A DNA stretch of 64,000 nucleotides from Bacteroidia bacterium (GCA_030432655.1 JAUILA010000007.1:62001-126000); one strand, 5' to 3'; positions 53,879 through 62,504 are shown, counted from the first letter of the stretch. Notes: generated from the sequence alone by a model not told the origin. Made by a program: numbers and translations.

Positions 53879-54676
53879 TCACACCGCCACTTCCGGCAGC
53901 ATGATACTTCCTTTCATATAGGTTACAGCATTTCCTTCGATCAGTACACGGTCTTTATCCAGCGAACATGAAATAATACCATGACGTCTTGAAAGTTGCC
54001 TCGCGCTCAATTTTGATTTGCCGAGGCGTTCTGTCCAGTAAGGTATCATAGTTCGATGGGCGCTTCCCGTGACCGGATCTTCGTTAATTCCAAAGGAGGG
54101 GTAGAAACAACGCGATACAAAATCACATTCCTTGCCTGGTGCGGTAACAATCACACCGCGGACCGGCAAGGTAGCCATTTTTTGAAAATCAGGGTTCAGG
54201 GCCTGAACCTGTTCTTCCGAATCAAGAACAACCAGAATGTCACTTTTCCCCATATAGATGTCACCATGGTTAACGTGGAGAATAGGCAGGATTTCATTAC
54301 GTGAGACCTTTTGAAGTTTGTCTACAGGAAAATCCATGATATACCCGAGACCACCCCGGCGCACCTTCAGGACCCCGCTCATGGTATGGAAATCAATCTC
54401 ATCCGAATCCTCACCAAGAAATTCATAGAGAACATGGGCAGATGCCAGGGTAGCGTGACCACAGATAGCCACTTCCTTAACCGGGGTAAACCAGCGCAGG
54501 TGATATTTACCAGGCTCCTGCTTTACAAAGAATGCCGTTTCCGAAAGATTATTTTCCATGGCAATCTGTTGTAATACCATATTGTCAAGCCATTCATCAA
54601 GCGGACAAACAGCTGCCGGGTTGCCCTGGAAAATTTCGTCGGCAAATGCATCGACCTGGTAGAGTGGTTGTTCCAT
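53879..54676 (-). CDS. PhzF-family isomerase/epimerase-like protein
   Basis: A 265-residue protein of the PhzF/diaminopimelate-epimerase fold. Motifs are QVDAFADEIFQGNPAAVCPL, NNLSETAFFV with the catalytic Glu, LRWFTPVKEVAICGHATLASAHVL and GINEDPVTGSAH. The substrate is unknown; no phenazine cluster is present. It is 68 bp upstream of the ATP-grasp operon on the same strand, so it may be co-transcribed. A purine-rich tract precedes it. Confidence 0.93.
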   Translation of the reverse strand: MEQPLYQVDAFADEIFQGNPAAVCPLDEWLDNMVLQQIAMENNLSETAFFVKQEPGKYHLRWFTPVKEVAICGHATLASAHVLYEFLGEDSDEIDFHTMSGVLKVRRGGLGYIMDFPVDKLQKVSRNEILPILHVNHGDIYMGKSDILVVLDSEEQVQALNPDFQKMATLPVRGVIVTAPGKECDFVSRCFYPSFGINEDPVTGSAHRTMIPYWTERLGKSKLSARQLSRRHGIISCSLDKDRVLIEGNAVTYMKGSIMLPEVAV

Positions 54677-54687
54677 GTATTAAATAT

Positions 54688-54772
54688 AGAAAAAGAGAAG
54701 GAGAAAGAGAAAGAGTTGGGGATGGAGATGGAGAATGAGAAATGGAAACGGAGGGCAAAAGGATAAACCAGG
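54688..54772 (+). repeat. Purine-rich low-complexity tract
   Basis: An almost pure A/G stretch built from degenerate GAGAAA and GAGATG units lies in the 264-bp gap 54677-54940. The rest of the gap shows no gene or clear site. The tract precedes the minus-strand PhzF gene. Confidence 0.6.
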
Positions 54773-54940
54773 TGAAACAGGGTAATTTTTCGTCAAAGGC
54801 ATGTGGAAGAACACTGCTTCCGGTTGGTCGCGAATCCCCCTGGCGTGGCAGGGTCTTTTGCCTTCAGGGTGATCTGTCGTTCGGACTTTTGCCGGTAGAC
54901 GTAGAATTACTACCCGGGATACGAGTGGCTGGAAGATAGA

Positions 54941-55555
54941 TCAGGTTGATACCAGTTCGCCTGATTGAACTATTTGAGCCCCTTTATCAATCATTTCCTG
55001 TTTTCGTTTGCTGAAAGCTTCTGCATCGATGGGGCGCGTGGCATCCTCCACCAGGCTGGCATGAAAGCCTTCCTTTAATGCATCCATAAGGGTAAAATAC
55101 ACACAATAATCGGCCGCCAGACCGGCGATCACTACTTCAGTAACATCACGTTCGCGCAGGTACCCGGCCAATCCGGTGCTCTTGAGATGTCCGTTATCAT
55201 AAAAACCGCTGTAGCTGTCGATTCCGGGGTCCATGCCCTTTCTGAAAATTGCTTCCATCTTGTTCACTAAAAGTGAATCATGAAACTCCGCTCCGCGAGA
55301 ACCCTGCACACAGTGATCCGGCCACAGTACCTGCTCCAGCCCCTGAAGAGTGGTTACTTCGAAAGGCTTTTTCCCTTCATGATTACTGGCAAAACTCAAA
55401 TGTTCCGGGGGATGCCAGTCCTGGGTGGCCACGACCAGGTCGAATTGGGATTGAAGATTATTTACCACCGGAATGATTTGGTTTCCCCCGGGAACTTCAA
55501 GTGAGCCACCTTCAAGAAAATCATACTGAATATCTATGAGTAACAGAGCTTTCAT
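54941..55555 (-). CDS. pncA: Nicotinamidase
   Basis: A 204-residue cysteine hydrolase converting nicotinamide to nicotinate. The catalytic triad is Asp8 (LLIDIQYDF), Lys106 (IFRKGMDP) and Cys151 (GLAADYCVYFT). The metal site is Asp46 and His48 (QDWHPPEH) and His81 (WPDHCVQGS). It overlaps the upstream pncB gene as ATGA. Together they salvage nicotinamide to nicotinate mononucleotide for NAD synthesis. Confidence 0.95.
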   Translation of the reverse strand: MKALLLIDIQYDFLEGGSLEVPGGNQIIPVVNNLQSQFDLVVATQDWHPPEHLSFASNHEGKKPFEVTTLQGLEQVLWPDHCVQGSRGAEFHDSLLVNKMEAIFRKGMDPGIDSYSGFYDNGHLKSTGLAGYLRERDVTEVVIAGLAADYCVYFTLMDALKEGFHASLVEDATRPIDAEAFSKRKQEMIDKGAQIVQSGELVST

Positions 55556-56955
55556 GTTGTTTTGTGATCTTGTGCCAGTTCTGTACGCATACTCAACAGA
55601 TCCTTACTGATACCGACTTTATAAATGTGCGGGTTATCAAATCTCTTGTATTCATCAGGCAATTTTTCAAGTTGCTTGCGGCAATAATGTGCAGCTTCCT
55701 GCAGATCTGTTCTGTCCTTTATGCGGCCCTTCTCCATTACCGGAGTCAGTTGCGGATCAGCCCGGAAGCCTGACAAATCCAGCGATTTATTTGGCTCAAA
55801 CGGATCAAACATTTTCAGCGGAGCAGTTTCTTCGAACAAAGTCACCGCGTCTGCACCTATAAAGTTACCTGATTCATCAATCATCCTGTAAACCTGTTTC
55901 CTGTCAGGCAGTGTCAACTTTCGGATCGATTCTGATAACTTGATCCGTGGTCTGCCTCCGGATCTGGCCAGTTTATATACTCCGTCAAGCGCGGCATCAG
56001 GGGCACCCGTTGCAAGACTTGTTCCGACGCCAAACACATCAATGGGTGCCTGCTGACCTCTGAGACTCCTGATTACGTACTCATCGAGCTGGTTGGAAGC
56101 AACGATCTTTACCTCCTGCAGGCCCGCTTCATCAAGCATGTGACGTGCGCGTTTGGAAAGGTATGCAAGATCTCCGCTGTCCAGCCGGATTCCCCGTAGC
56201 CTGTGTCCTTTTTCAGCCAGTTCCTTTCCTACCTTAATGGCATTTGGAATTCCGCTTTGCAGGGTGTCGTAGGTATCTGCAAGAAGAACGGATGAATCAG
56301 GATAGATTCGCGCATAATCCCTGAAGGCTGACAGCTCATCCTCATATCCCTGAACGAACGAGTGAGCCATGGTACCCGTTGCATGAAGGTTGAAGTCTAT
56401 TGCAGCCTTGACGTTGCTGGTGGAATCCATTCCTCCGACCACCGAGGCCCTGGAAGCGTAATACCCTCCAGTTGACTGGGCCCGCCGTAACCCGAACTCT
56501 GCCAGAGTGCAGGTACCTGCTGCCTGCCGAAGTCTGGCAGCCTTTGTAGCAATCAGGCTCTGAAAATTGAGCATGTTAAGCAAAAGTGTTTCAATTAACT
56601 GTGCTTCCAGCAAACCAGCCTCCACCCGCAATACAGGTCTCGTGGGAAAGATAAGTCCGCCTTCTCTTGTAGAATAAACCGAACCATTAAAACGAAATGA
56701 CTTAAGGTATTCAATGTAATCTTCCTCAAATCCATTCTCTCTTAGAAACGTTAAATCCTTTTCACTAAAGTGAAGATCCTCTAAAATTTCCAACAACTCC
56801 TGCAGCCCGGCGAAGACGACATATCCCCCGTTAAACGGAATTTTTCGAAAAAAATAATCGAAAACAGCCGGGGCATCCGAACGTCCCGTTTTGAAATACA
56901 CCTGCCCCATGGTAAGCTGATACAGGTCGGTGTAGGTAGCAGTAAAGTCTGTCAA
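55552..56955 (-). CDS. pncB: Nicotinate phosphoribosyltransferase
   Basis: A 467-residue enzyme converting nicotinate and PRPP to nicotinate mononucleotide. Family motifs include [47 protein letters not shown] and [16 protein letters not shown], and GVGTSLATG. The only plausible start is TTG at 56955, since no in-frame ATG lies near and the family motif starts at about residue 9. Its stop overlaps the pncA start. In mycobacteria a pncB paralogue belongs to the dormancy regulon, which fits the stress genes just beyond. Confidence 0.94.
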   Translation of the reverse strand: MTDFTATYTDLYQLTMGQVYFKTGRSDAPAVFDYFFRKIPFNGGYVVFAGLQELLEILEDLHFSEKDLTFLRENGFEEDYIEYLKSFRFNGSVYSTREGGLIFPTRPVLRVEAGLLEAQLIETLLLNMLNFQSLIATKAARLRQAAGTCTLAEFGLRRAQSTGGYYASRASVVGGMDSTSNVKAAIDFNLHATGTMAHSFVQGYEDELSAFRDYARIYPDSSVLLADTYDTLQSGIPNAIKVGKELAEKGHRLRGIRLDSGDLAYLSKRARHMLDEAGLQEVKIVASNQLDEYVIRSLRGQQAPIDVFGVGTSLATGAPDAALDGVYKLARSGGRPRIKLSESIRKLTLPDRKQVYRMIDESGNFIGADAVTLFEETAPLKMFDPFEPNKSLDLSGFRADPQLTPVMEKGRIKDRTDLQEAAHYCRKQLEKLPDEYKRFDNPHIYKVGISKDLLSMRTELAQDHKTT

Positions 56956-57095
56956 GTAAAAAGGTGTTTTACATAAAGGTACACAGCAATCAGGCTCGAT
57001 AAAAGTTCTGATAGAAGAATCACCGAAGGTTCATTATCCGGTCAAGACCTGTCCGCCCGGCATCCTAATTTCACTTTTAATTAAATCCATATAAA

Positions 57096-57494
57096 ATGAA
57101 TCTGAAAGAAAAGAGTAAGTCACTGGCTCCGGGAGCACAAGTTAAGGGCGGACAAAATGTTCGGGAGAAATTATGGAACATCCTGAAAGACAGGCAAACC
57201 TACGGACTGGCCTTTCGCAGGAATGAGATGATCGGCCGTCACTGTGTAGATTACTGTTGCCATGCGGAAAGGATCGTTGTGGAAATTTCAGACTTTCCAT
57301 TTGAAAGTGCTGATAAAATGGACGCAACAATGGAGCGGCATATTTGTCTGATGGATGCCGGATATACCATACTTGGTTTTGATGCTTCTACCATCCACGG
57401 GAATCCACGGTACATTCGCGACATGATCAAGACACACGTCCAGATCAACCATGCAGGAAGCATGGAGCATTTTGATTTTGATCAGGGGTTTTAG
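57096..57494 (+). CDS. DUF559-family endonuclease-like protein
   Basis: A 132-residue protein of the VSR-like DUF559 family: EKLWNILKDRQTYGLAFRRNEMIGRHCVDYCCHAERIVVEIS followed by HICLMDAGYTILGFDASTIHGNP. The catalytic Asp in VDYCC and Glu in VVEIS are present, but the usual D-G-x-x-H after the Glu is replaced by SDFPF, so nuclease activity is uncertain. It converges on the Usp gene with one base between stops. Confidence 0.85.
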   Translation: MNLKEKSKSLAPGAQVKGGQNVREKLWNILKDRQTYGLAFRRNEMIGRHCVDYCCHAERIVVEISDFPFESADKMDATMERHICLMDAGYTILGFDASTIHGNPRYIRDMIKTHVQINHAGSMEHFDFDQGF

Positions 57495-57495
57495 G

Positions 57496-58314
57496 TCACA
57501 AATGAACGACGAGTACCGGATACATAAAATCCATGGCGATTTTTTTCGTGAGGCTTTTATGAAACAGCTTTTCAGCAATCGAATAGTGATGCGTATTCAA
57601 TACCAGGAGATCAGCGTCCGCATGAAGCATGAAACGCTGAATACTATCTGCATAATCTTCCGTTCTTACTATATCAAACACCACGGGCACACGAATGTCC
57701 ACCTGATTTTTTATGTTCATTTTGTGTTTTGCAAGTGTGACCTTTTCATCCTCTGTCAGTTCACGTTTCGTAAGCTGCAGGATGTGTAATTCACTATCAA
57801 AACCAGGCAACCATTGATTGAGGTCTTCCAGCGGAGGAATCCCAAGATGAAGATAATCATAGGCATAAACGATACGCTTAATGAACGAATAGCGGATTGT
57901 ATCCGGTATTAACAGCACCGGTACGCCGGATTTACGAAATACGTGGTAGGTATTTGTGCCGAAGAAAAACTGATACAGGTCGTCGGGACCGTTCGTCCCC
58001 ATAATGACCATATCAAATTCATTGCCCCGACTGGATATCAGTGATGAGAGGGATTGGTCTGAAACCTCCACTTCACTGTAACAGGAAATTTTAAAGGCGG
58101 CGGTAACTTCTTTGGCCTGGCTTTCGAGAATTTTCCTTGTATTTTCCACAGAGGGAGGATTTTTGGTTAGTATCTCTCCCGGCACCAGGGCAAATAAGGA
58201 CTGAATATTGAGTAGTACCAGTTCTGATTCAGTTTGTTGGGCAAATTTTGCTGCATATGCAACTGCATTATTTGCCGTATCAGAAAAATCTGTCGGACAA
58301 AGTATCTTTTTCAT
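57496..58314 (-). CDS. Universal stress protein, tandem UspA domains
   Basis: A 272-residue protein. The first half opens MKKILCPTDFSDTANNAVAYAAKFA and has the nucleotide loop MGTNGPDDLYQFFFGTNTYHV. The second half lacks a complete loop (LNTHHYSIAEKLFHKS). It lies 37 bp downstream of the receiver-CRP regulator gene on the same strand, so it is probably co-transcribed with it. Confidence 0.92.
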   Translation of the reverse strand: MKKILCPTDFSDTANNAVAYAAKFAQQTESELVLLNIQSLFALVPGEILTKNPPSVENTRKILESQAKEVTAAFKISCYSEVEVSDQSLSSLISSRGNEFDMVIMGTNGPDDLYQFFFGTNTYHVFRKSGVPVLLIPDTIRYSFIKRIVYAYDYLHLGIPPLEDLNQWLPGFDSELHILQLTKRELTEDEKVTLAKHKMNIKNQVDIRVPVVFDIVRTEDYADSIQRFMLHADADLLVLNTHHYSIAEKLFHKSLTKKIAMDFMYPVLVVHL

Positions 58315-58351
58315 GTCAATCGGGTTGAATGTATCATGAATCAGCGGATCA

Positions 58352-59413
58352 TCAGTGTGCGACCCCCATCAGTTTCTGTTTATCCAGGACTTTAATACCT
58401 GCTTCCGTCAGTTCCAGGATATGCTCATCCCGAAAATCAGCAAGCGTCCTGTTAAGGGACTCAGTGGCAGTCCCCACTATTCCTGACAAATCCTTACGGG
58501 AAATCCGTATAAGCGGACAATCCCCGTTTTCGTCAGACTCTTTGGTAAATAACTTCATCAGCGAACTGGCCACCCGTTGCCTGACTGACTGATATGCCAT
58601 TTCGAGGAGACGGCTTTCAACTTCAAATAAGTTATCCGCCAGAAGTTTAATAAACTGGGTGGCAATCATCCGGTTGCTGTATACGAGCGAGTTAAAATCG
58701 TTCTTACTTATCATGTAGACAACGGTATCCTCCAGAACAATAGCCGATTCGTTATAAGAAGAATTTTCCAGCAATGGCAGATACCCAATGAATTCTCCCG
58801 CTCCATGAATTCCCGTGACAAGTTCCTTACCATCCTCGGTCATCATGTAGGTTTTAACCAGTCCACTGTTGATGTAATAAAGATCAAGGGGCTCGTGGCC
58901 TTCCATGAAAATGAAATTCTTCTTTTTAATGACCCTTGACTGTAACTGGTCAGAAATACCCCGGGAGCCCCGAACCTCACGGGCCCTGGATAGAAACTCT
59001 TCTATGCTGTGAATGTCCCGGTCAAAAGCTGATTTAATTTGTTCATGTTTCTTTATCCTCATTTCGATCACGCTAAGCAACTCGGAATCATCAAATGGCT
59101 TGGTCAGATAGTCATCTGCACCCAGCATCATACCCTCCCTGATATGTGAAAAATCCGACATAGCTGTCAGGAAGACAAAAGGAATGGTGGAAGTGGATGG
59201 ATTTCGCCCAAGTATATGCAGAACGCCATAACCATCCAGCTCAGGCATCATTACATCGCATAAAATAAGATCAGGCTTTTCCTTAAGAGCAATTTCAATT
59301 CCGCGCTTTCCATTCTCCGATGTCAGTACTTCATAATGTCCCAACTCCAGTATGCTGGCAATATTCTCCAGCATATCCGGATTATCTTCAATAACCAATA
59401 TCCTGTAACTCAT
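58352..59413 (-). CDS. Receiver domain fused to CRP/FNR-type regulator
   Basis: A 353-residue protein. The receiver domain (residues 1-120) has the acidic pocket ED at 9-10, Asp53 in LCDVMMPELDG, Thr in LTAMS and Lys in LTKPF. The cNMP-binding-like fold (about 145-270) contains GEFIGYLPLLENSSYNES. The C-terminal helix-turn-helix contains RISRKDLSGIVGTATESLNRTLADF. It would link phosphorylation to a CRP-type DNA-binding output. The effector and partner kinase are unknown; no histidine kinase is in the window. Its neighbours are Usps and Hsp20. Confidence 0.93.
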   Translation of the reverse strand: MSYRILVIEDNPDMLENIASILELGHYEVLTSENGKRGIEIALKEKPDLILCDVMMPELDGYGVLHILGRNPSTSTIPFVFLTAMSDFSHIREGMMLGADDYLTKPFDDSELLSVIEMRIKKHEQIKSAFDRDIHSIEEFLSRAREVRGSRGISDQLQSRVIKKKNFIFMEGHEPLDLYYINSGLVKTYMMTEDGKELVTGIHGAGEFIGYLPLLENSSYNESAIVLEDTVVYMISKNDFNSLVYSNRMIATQFIKLLADNLFEVESRLLEMAYQSVRQRVASSLMKLFTKESDENGDCPLIRISRKDLSGIVGTATESLNRTLADFRDEHILELTEAGIKVLDKQKLMGVAH

Positions 59414-59570
59414 AGGACAGGCAGTTTAAATCCTTACACCGGTTTTTTATACATATTACGACAAGGTAATCAGCTGTACCCGGCATATCTAAAGTAGGAT
59501 AATAGGTGTTTGAAAAGTATGATTGCAGTCACCGGACAAAGTGACCTGCATCAACAAAAAAAGCATTTAA

Positions 59571-59592
59571 ACCGGGGCCAGGATGCCCCGGT
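59571..59592 (-). terminator. Hairpin ending the 152-residue gene
   Basis: A perfect 8-bp stem ACCGGGGC / GCCCCGGT with a 6-nt loop. On the minus strand it is followed by TTTAAATGC and a run of T, consistent with termination just downstream of the gene at 59608-60066. Confidence 0.65.
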
Positions 59593-59607
59593 GAATGATC
59601 ACGGCAC

Positions 59608-60066
59608 CTACAGATTTGTGATAAGATGCTTGCCTTTCTCTGCTTTCAGGATTTGATCCATGTGTTTAAATACAAGTCGTTTTGTGTTTCTGAACTTTTT
59701 AACAAATTCGACTATTTCAGATTCCAGCAACCGGTGCTCATCCAGGTAAGCAGGGTCCGCAAGTACGAACGGACTGCTGAAATGGTCACTCAGGTGCCTC
59801 AGGTGCCTCTTCACTTTTCGAATCAGTAATTGCCGATGTTCCTCCAGTTCTTTAAGTCCGCCAGTTACCAGCTGCGTCTTATCAATACCCTCCAAAAGTT
59901 GCAGGACATACCTGGACATCAGGGATCTGAAAAAAACGATCTCATCTTCAAAGAATAAAAGATCTGATTGCCAGTTTTCTGTAATAACATACAATTGTTG
60001 CCAGTTAGTCCCTGTTTCGGGGAATTTTTCCTGGCTCTGTTTTGTCCTTGCTTTCATGATTTCCAT
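59608..60066 (-). CDS. Helical protein of unknown family beside stress genes
   Basis: A 152-residue soluble protein, almost entirely helical, with clustered His and Glu residues (LEEHRQLLIRKVKRHLRHLSDHF, YLDEHRLLESEIVEF). The spacing resembles a four-helix bundle that could bind metal, but no hemerythrin motif is complete. I do not recognise the family. A second ATG at 60057 is possible. It lies between the receiver-CRP gene and Hsp20, so a stress role is likely by context. Confidence 0.65.
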   Translation of the reverse strand: MEIMKARTKQSQEKFPETGTNWQQLYVITENWQSDLLFFEDEIVFFRSLMSRYVLQLLEGIDKTQLVTGGLKELEEHRQLLIRKVKRHLRHLSDHFSSPFVLADPAYLDEHRLLESEIVEFVKKFRNTKRLVFKHMDQILKAEKGKHLITNL

Positions 60067-60152
60067 CGTTTAAGTGCTTTAACTCTCTGGAATAAAAGTG
60101 CTTTTTTCCGGACTCAGACCAAATGACTCACTTAATGAACAGGCATGATTTC

Positions 60153-60223
60153 AATCACGGGGAATGGATGTTTTTTATTATCCGTCCATTTCTCCGATCA
60201 TACTGAAAGACAAAAATCACGGG
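60153..60223. promoter_or_regulatory. Repeated AATCACGGG upstream of Hsp20
   Basis: AATCACGGG occurs at 60153-60161 and again at 60215-60223, 62 bp apart, in the 250-bp region between the helical protein gene (minus) and Hsp20 (plus). A TAAGTTTA box (60265-60272) that resembles a -7 element follows. Both repeats could be binding sites for a stress regulator. Confidence 0.35.
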
Positions 60224-60305
60224 ATACCGACAGAAATATCATGGACGTTGATAGACCCATCTGCTAAGTTTATGGCGTAATAAAAATTATTACCAACCAT
60301 TAAAA

Positions 60306-60311
60306 AAGGAG
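60306..60311 (+). promoter_or_regulatory. Strong ribosome binding site of Hsp20
   Basis: AAGGAG lies 5 nt before the ATG at 60317. It is noteworthy because most other genes in this window have no Shine-Dalgarno sequence. It suggests strong translation of the chaperone. Confidence 0.75.
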
Positions 60312-60316
60312 CAATC

Positions 60317-60763
60317 ATGACTACTGAATTAAAAAAAAGACTCCCTAACCTGTTTACAAACATGTGGAGCCCTGAATCGATTTTTGACACGGATTTATTT
60401 GACAGGTTGCCGGAATTTTATTCAAACAGGAGAATAAACATTCCTTCTGTGAACATTAAGGAAACCCCTAAAGCATTTGAACTTGACCTGGCTGCTCCGG
60501 GATTAACACGTGATGATTTTAACCTGGAAATCGCAGAAAATCTGTTGAGCATCAGTGCTGAAAAAGAGGAAACAAAAGAAGTTGAAGATGGCTATACCCG
60601 CAAAGAATTCTCCTACAATTCCTTCTGCCGGACATTCAGACTTCCTGAAAATGTTAAAGTGGAAAAAATTGATGCACGATATGCCGACGGCATGCTTAAA
60701 GTAACAATCCCAAAACTGAAGGAGAAACCAATTAGTAAGAGCAAACATATAAATGTTGCCTGA
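60317..60763 (+). CDS. Hsp20-family small heat shock protein
   Basis: A 148-residue ATP-independent chaperone. The alpha-crystallin domain spans about 40-140 (IPSVNIKETPKAFELDLAAPGLTRDDFNLEI, YNSFCRTFRLPENVKVEKIDARYADGMLKVTIPK). The C-terminus has the I-x-[IV] assembly motif variant KPISKSKHINVA. It holds unfolding proteins under stress. It is flanked by Usp genes. A strong Shine-Dalgarno lies upstream and a terminator hairpin downstream. Confidence 0.96.
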   Translation: MTTELKKRLPNLFTNMWSPESIFDTDLFDRLPEFYSNRRINIPSVNIKETPKAFELDLAAPGLTRDDFNLEIAENLLSISAEKEETKEVEDGYTRKEFSYNSFCRTFRLPENVKVEKIDARYADGMLKVTIPKLKEKPISKSKHINVA

Positions 60764-60797
60764 CACCTGGTTAATTAATGGTTTTTCTTTTAATGAG

Positions 60798-60823
60798 ATG
60801 CCTGTCCTCCGGGACAGGCATTC
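60798..60823 (+). terminator. Terminator after Hsp20
   Basis: A perfect 10-bp stem ATGCCTGTCC / GGACAGGCAT with a 4-nt loop, followed by TCTTATTTAT. It lies 35 bp beyond the stop codon. Confidence 0.75.
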
Positions 60824-60862
60824 TTATTTATCCGTTATTTCCTGAAATTATATTCACAAAAT

Positions 60863-61675
60863 TCAAACGATGAGGATGGGTGTTTCTTCGCGTTGCATCA
60901 GTGATTCGGCAACGCTGCGAGAAAAGAAGGAACTGTCATGTTCGCCGCGGCTTATTCCTATGACGTCAGCCGGATATGTCTGGATAAATTCCCCGATACC
61001 CCAAAGCTCATCGTTTGTATCGATGACATTTATGCGGAAGCTGGCCTGCGGATATTCGCTGCTGAAATATTCGAGAATATGTTCAGCTTGCCCGGATCCT
61101 GCGGAGCGACCGGTAAGATTTACATATAACAACTGAATAGTAGCACCGAAAAGTCCCGCAAACTCCACAACCCTGCCAAGGGATTCGCTTACATCATGAC
61201 TGAAAACGGAGGGGAACAATATATCCCTTATCTCAAATGCCTCTGTAACTTTTTTAGTGACAAGTACCGGTATGGTGGTATGCCTGGTAATATAACGTGC
61301 GTTCGAACCTACAAGCCACTCCTTCAGTCCGCCAATTCCATGGGTACCCATCACCACAAGGTCAATTTCATATGAATCCAGGTAATCAATTACCTTTTCA
61401 CTGCCATGGTCATACACAAAAATGGATGACGACCTGATACCTTCGGCCTCGGCCTGCTCAACCAGTTTTTCCAACCTTGCACGAGCCATCCCTTCTTTCG
61501 GATGCCGGCTGATCACATGATCAGAAAGCTGCGGAACATGAATCGGCTCTGAAAAATCGGTGAACATATGTAAAAAATAAAGATGTGCCCCTGATTTCAG
61601 CGCAATGGCATGAGCCAGCTGGACGGCACTGTCGGCACATTCAGAAAAATCAGTCGGGACAAGTACAGCGTTCAT
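60863..61675 (-). CDS. Universal stress protein, tandem UspA domains
   Basis: A 270-residue protein starting MNAVLVPTDFSECADSAVQLAHAIAL at ATG 61675. The first half has MGTHGIGGLKEWLVGSNARYI as its nucleotide loop; the second half has lost it (ISRGEHDSSFFSRSVAES). It is divergent from the phosphoribosyltransferase gene. The intergenic region holds two copies of a GGATCAT-type box. Confidence 0.92.
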   Translation of the reverse strand: MNAVLVPTDFSECADSAVQLAHAIALKSGAHLYFLHMFTDFSEPIHVPQLSDHVISRHPKEGMARARLEKLVEQAEAEGIRSSSIFVYDHGSEKVIDYLDSYEIDLVVMGTHGIGGLKEWLVGSNARYITRHTTIPVLVTKKVTEAFEIRDILFPSVFSHDVSESLGRVVEFAGLFGATIQLLYVNLTGRSAGSGQAEHILEYFSSEYPQASFRINVIDTNDELWGIGEFIQTYPADVIGISRGEHDSSFFSRSVAESLMQREETPILIV

Positions 61676-61716
61676 AGCTCTTAGATAAAAATTATCCGGC
61701 TCTTTTGCCCTGACCT

Positions 61717-61774
61717 GGATCATATACCGGTAAAATCCTTATCACCGGATCTTCAATAACAAGGATCATTATCC
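61717..61774. promoter_or_regulatory. Repeated GGATCAT-[AT]-[AT]-[AT]-CC boxes, candidate regulator sites
   Basis: GGATCATATACC (61717-61728) and GGATCATTATCC (61763-61774) are nearly identical and 46 bp apart, in the divergent region between the Usp and phosphoribosyltransferase genes. They could be bound by the receiver-CRP protein or another stress regulator; the sequence alone does not show which. Confidence 0.4.
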
Positions 61775-61826
61775 CGGCTGCCCGTCGTCATAGTCCTGGC
61801 AGGTTATAATAACGATATTTATTACT

Positions 61827-62504
61827 ATGATCCATCAACACTCATCGATAGGCAAAAAGGTCCCGTTTTTTGATCGCCGGGAAGCCGGAGAGCTTTTGGG
61901 TGAACAGCTTTATGAATATACAGGGGCCGACAAGGTGCTTGTTTTGGGGATTCCACGCGGAGGTGTTCCGGTGGCAGCCGCGCTCGCATCAAAACTCAAG
62001 CTTCCACTCATTCTTTTTCCATGTCTGAAAATCAACCACCCGGCCGATCCGCATCAAAGTATTGGCTCGGTATGTGAAGACGACGTAATTCTCCACCCGG
62101 ACTCGGAAATACCAACTGATATCATCCGCCACCAATTCAGCCGGATGCAAAAAAAGATAAATAGAGCGCTTTCTGTTTATGGACGATTGCCTCAGGACCT
62201 GCATGACGTAATCACAATATTGGTGGATGACAGACTAAAGAATGAGGACACGCTGCTTGCATGCCTGCAAAGCCTTCAGAAAAGAAATGCTAAAAAAATA
62301 ATATTGGCGGTCCCGGTAATTACCACCAGGGAAAAAGAAACCCTCAGACAAAAAGGTATTGAAGTAAAATTCCTGCTCTCGGCCCCTGCCCTGGAAAAGA
62401 CCGAAACCTATTTTGAACGGTTTGGCGAAGTCACTGATGGTCACATAAAAAGGTTGCTTGAAAAGGCGATTTCATCCAATTCTACCGCTGATAGCGGTCG
62501 CTGA
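61827..62504 (+). CDS. Phosphoribosyltransferase-fold protein with degenerate PRPP loop
   Basis: A 225-residue protein of the type I phosphoribosyltransferase fold (COG1926-like). The family N-terminus is FFDRREAGELLGEQLYEYTG and VLVLGIPRGGVPVAAALASKL. The usual PRPP loop VDDGxATGxT is changed to VDDRLKNEDTLLACL, so catalysis may be lost. In mycobacteria such proteins belong to the dormancy regulon. It stands divergent from a Usp gene. Confidence 0.85.
   Translation: MIHQHSSIGKKVPFFDRREAGELLGEQLYEYTGADKVLVLGIPRGGVPVAAALASKLKLPLILFPCLKINHPADPHQSIGSVCEDDVILHPDSEIPTDIIRHQFSRMQKKINRALSVYGRLPQDLHDVITILVDDRLKNEDTLLACLQSLQKRNAKKIILAVPVITTREKETLRQKGIEVKFLLSAPALEKTETYFERFGEVTDGHIKRLLEKAISSNSTADSGR

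Noticed and set aside
53879-54676. A phenazine biosynthesis locus
   Set aside because: PhzF-fold proteins are widespread, and no other phenazine gene is near.
54742-54939. A 65-codon open frame in the gap before pncA
   Set aside because: It overlaps the purine-rich tract, and its protein has no recognisable pattern or upstream signal.
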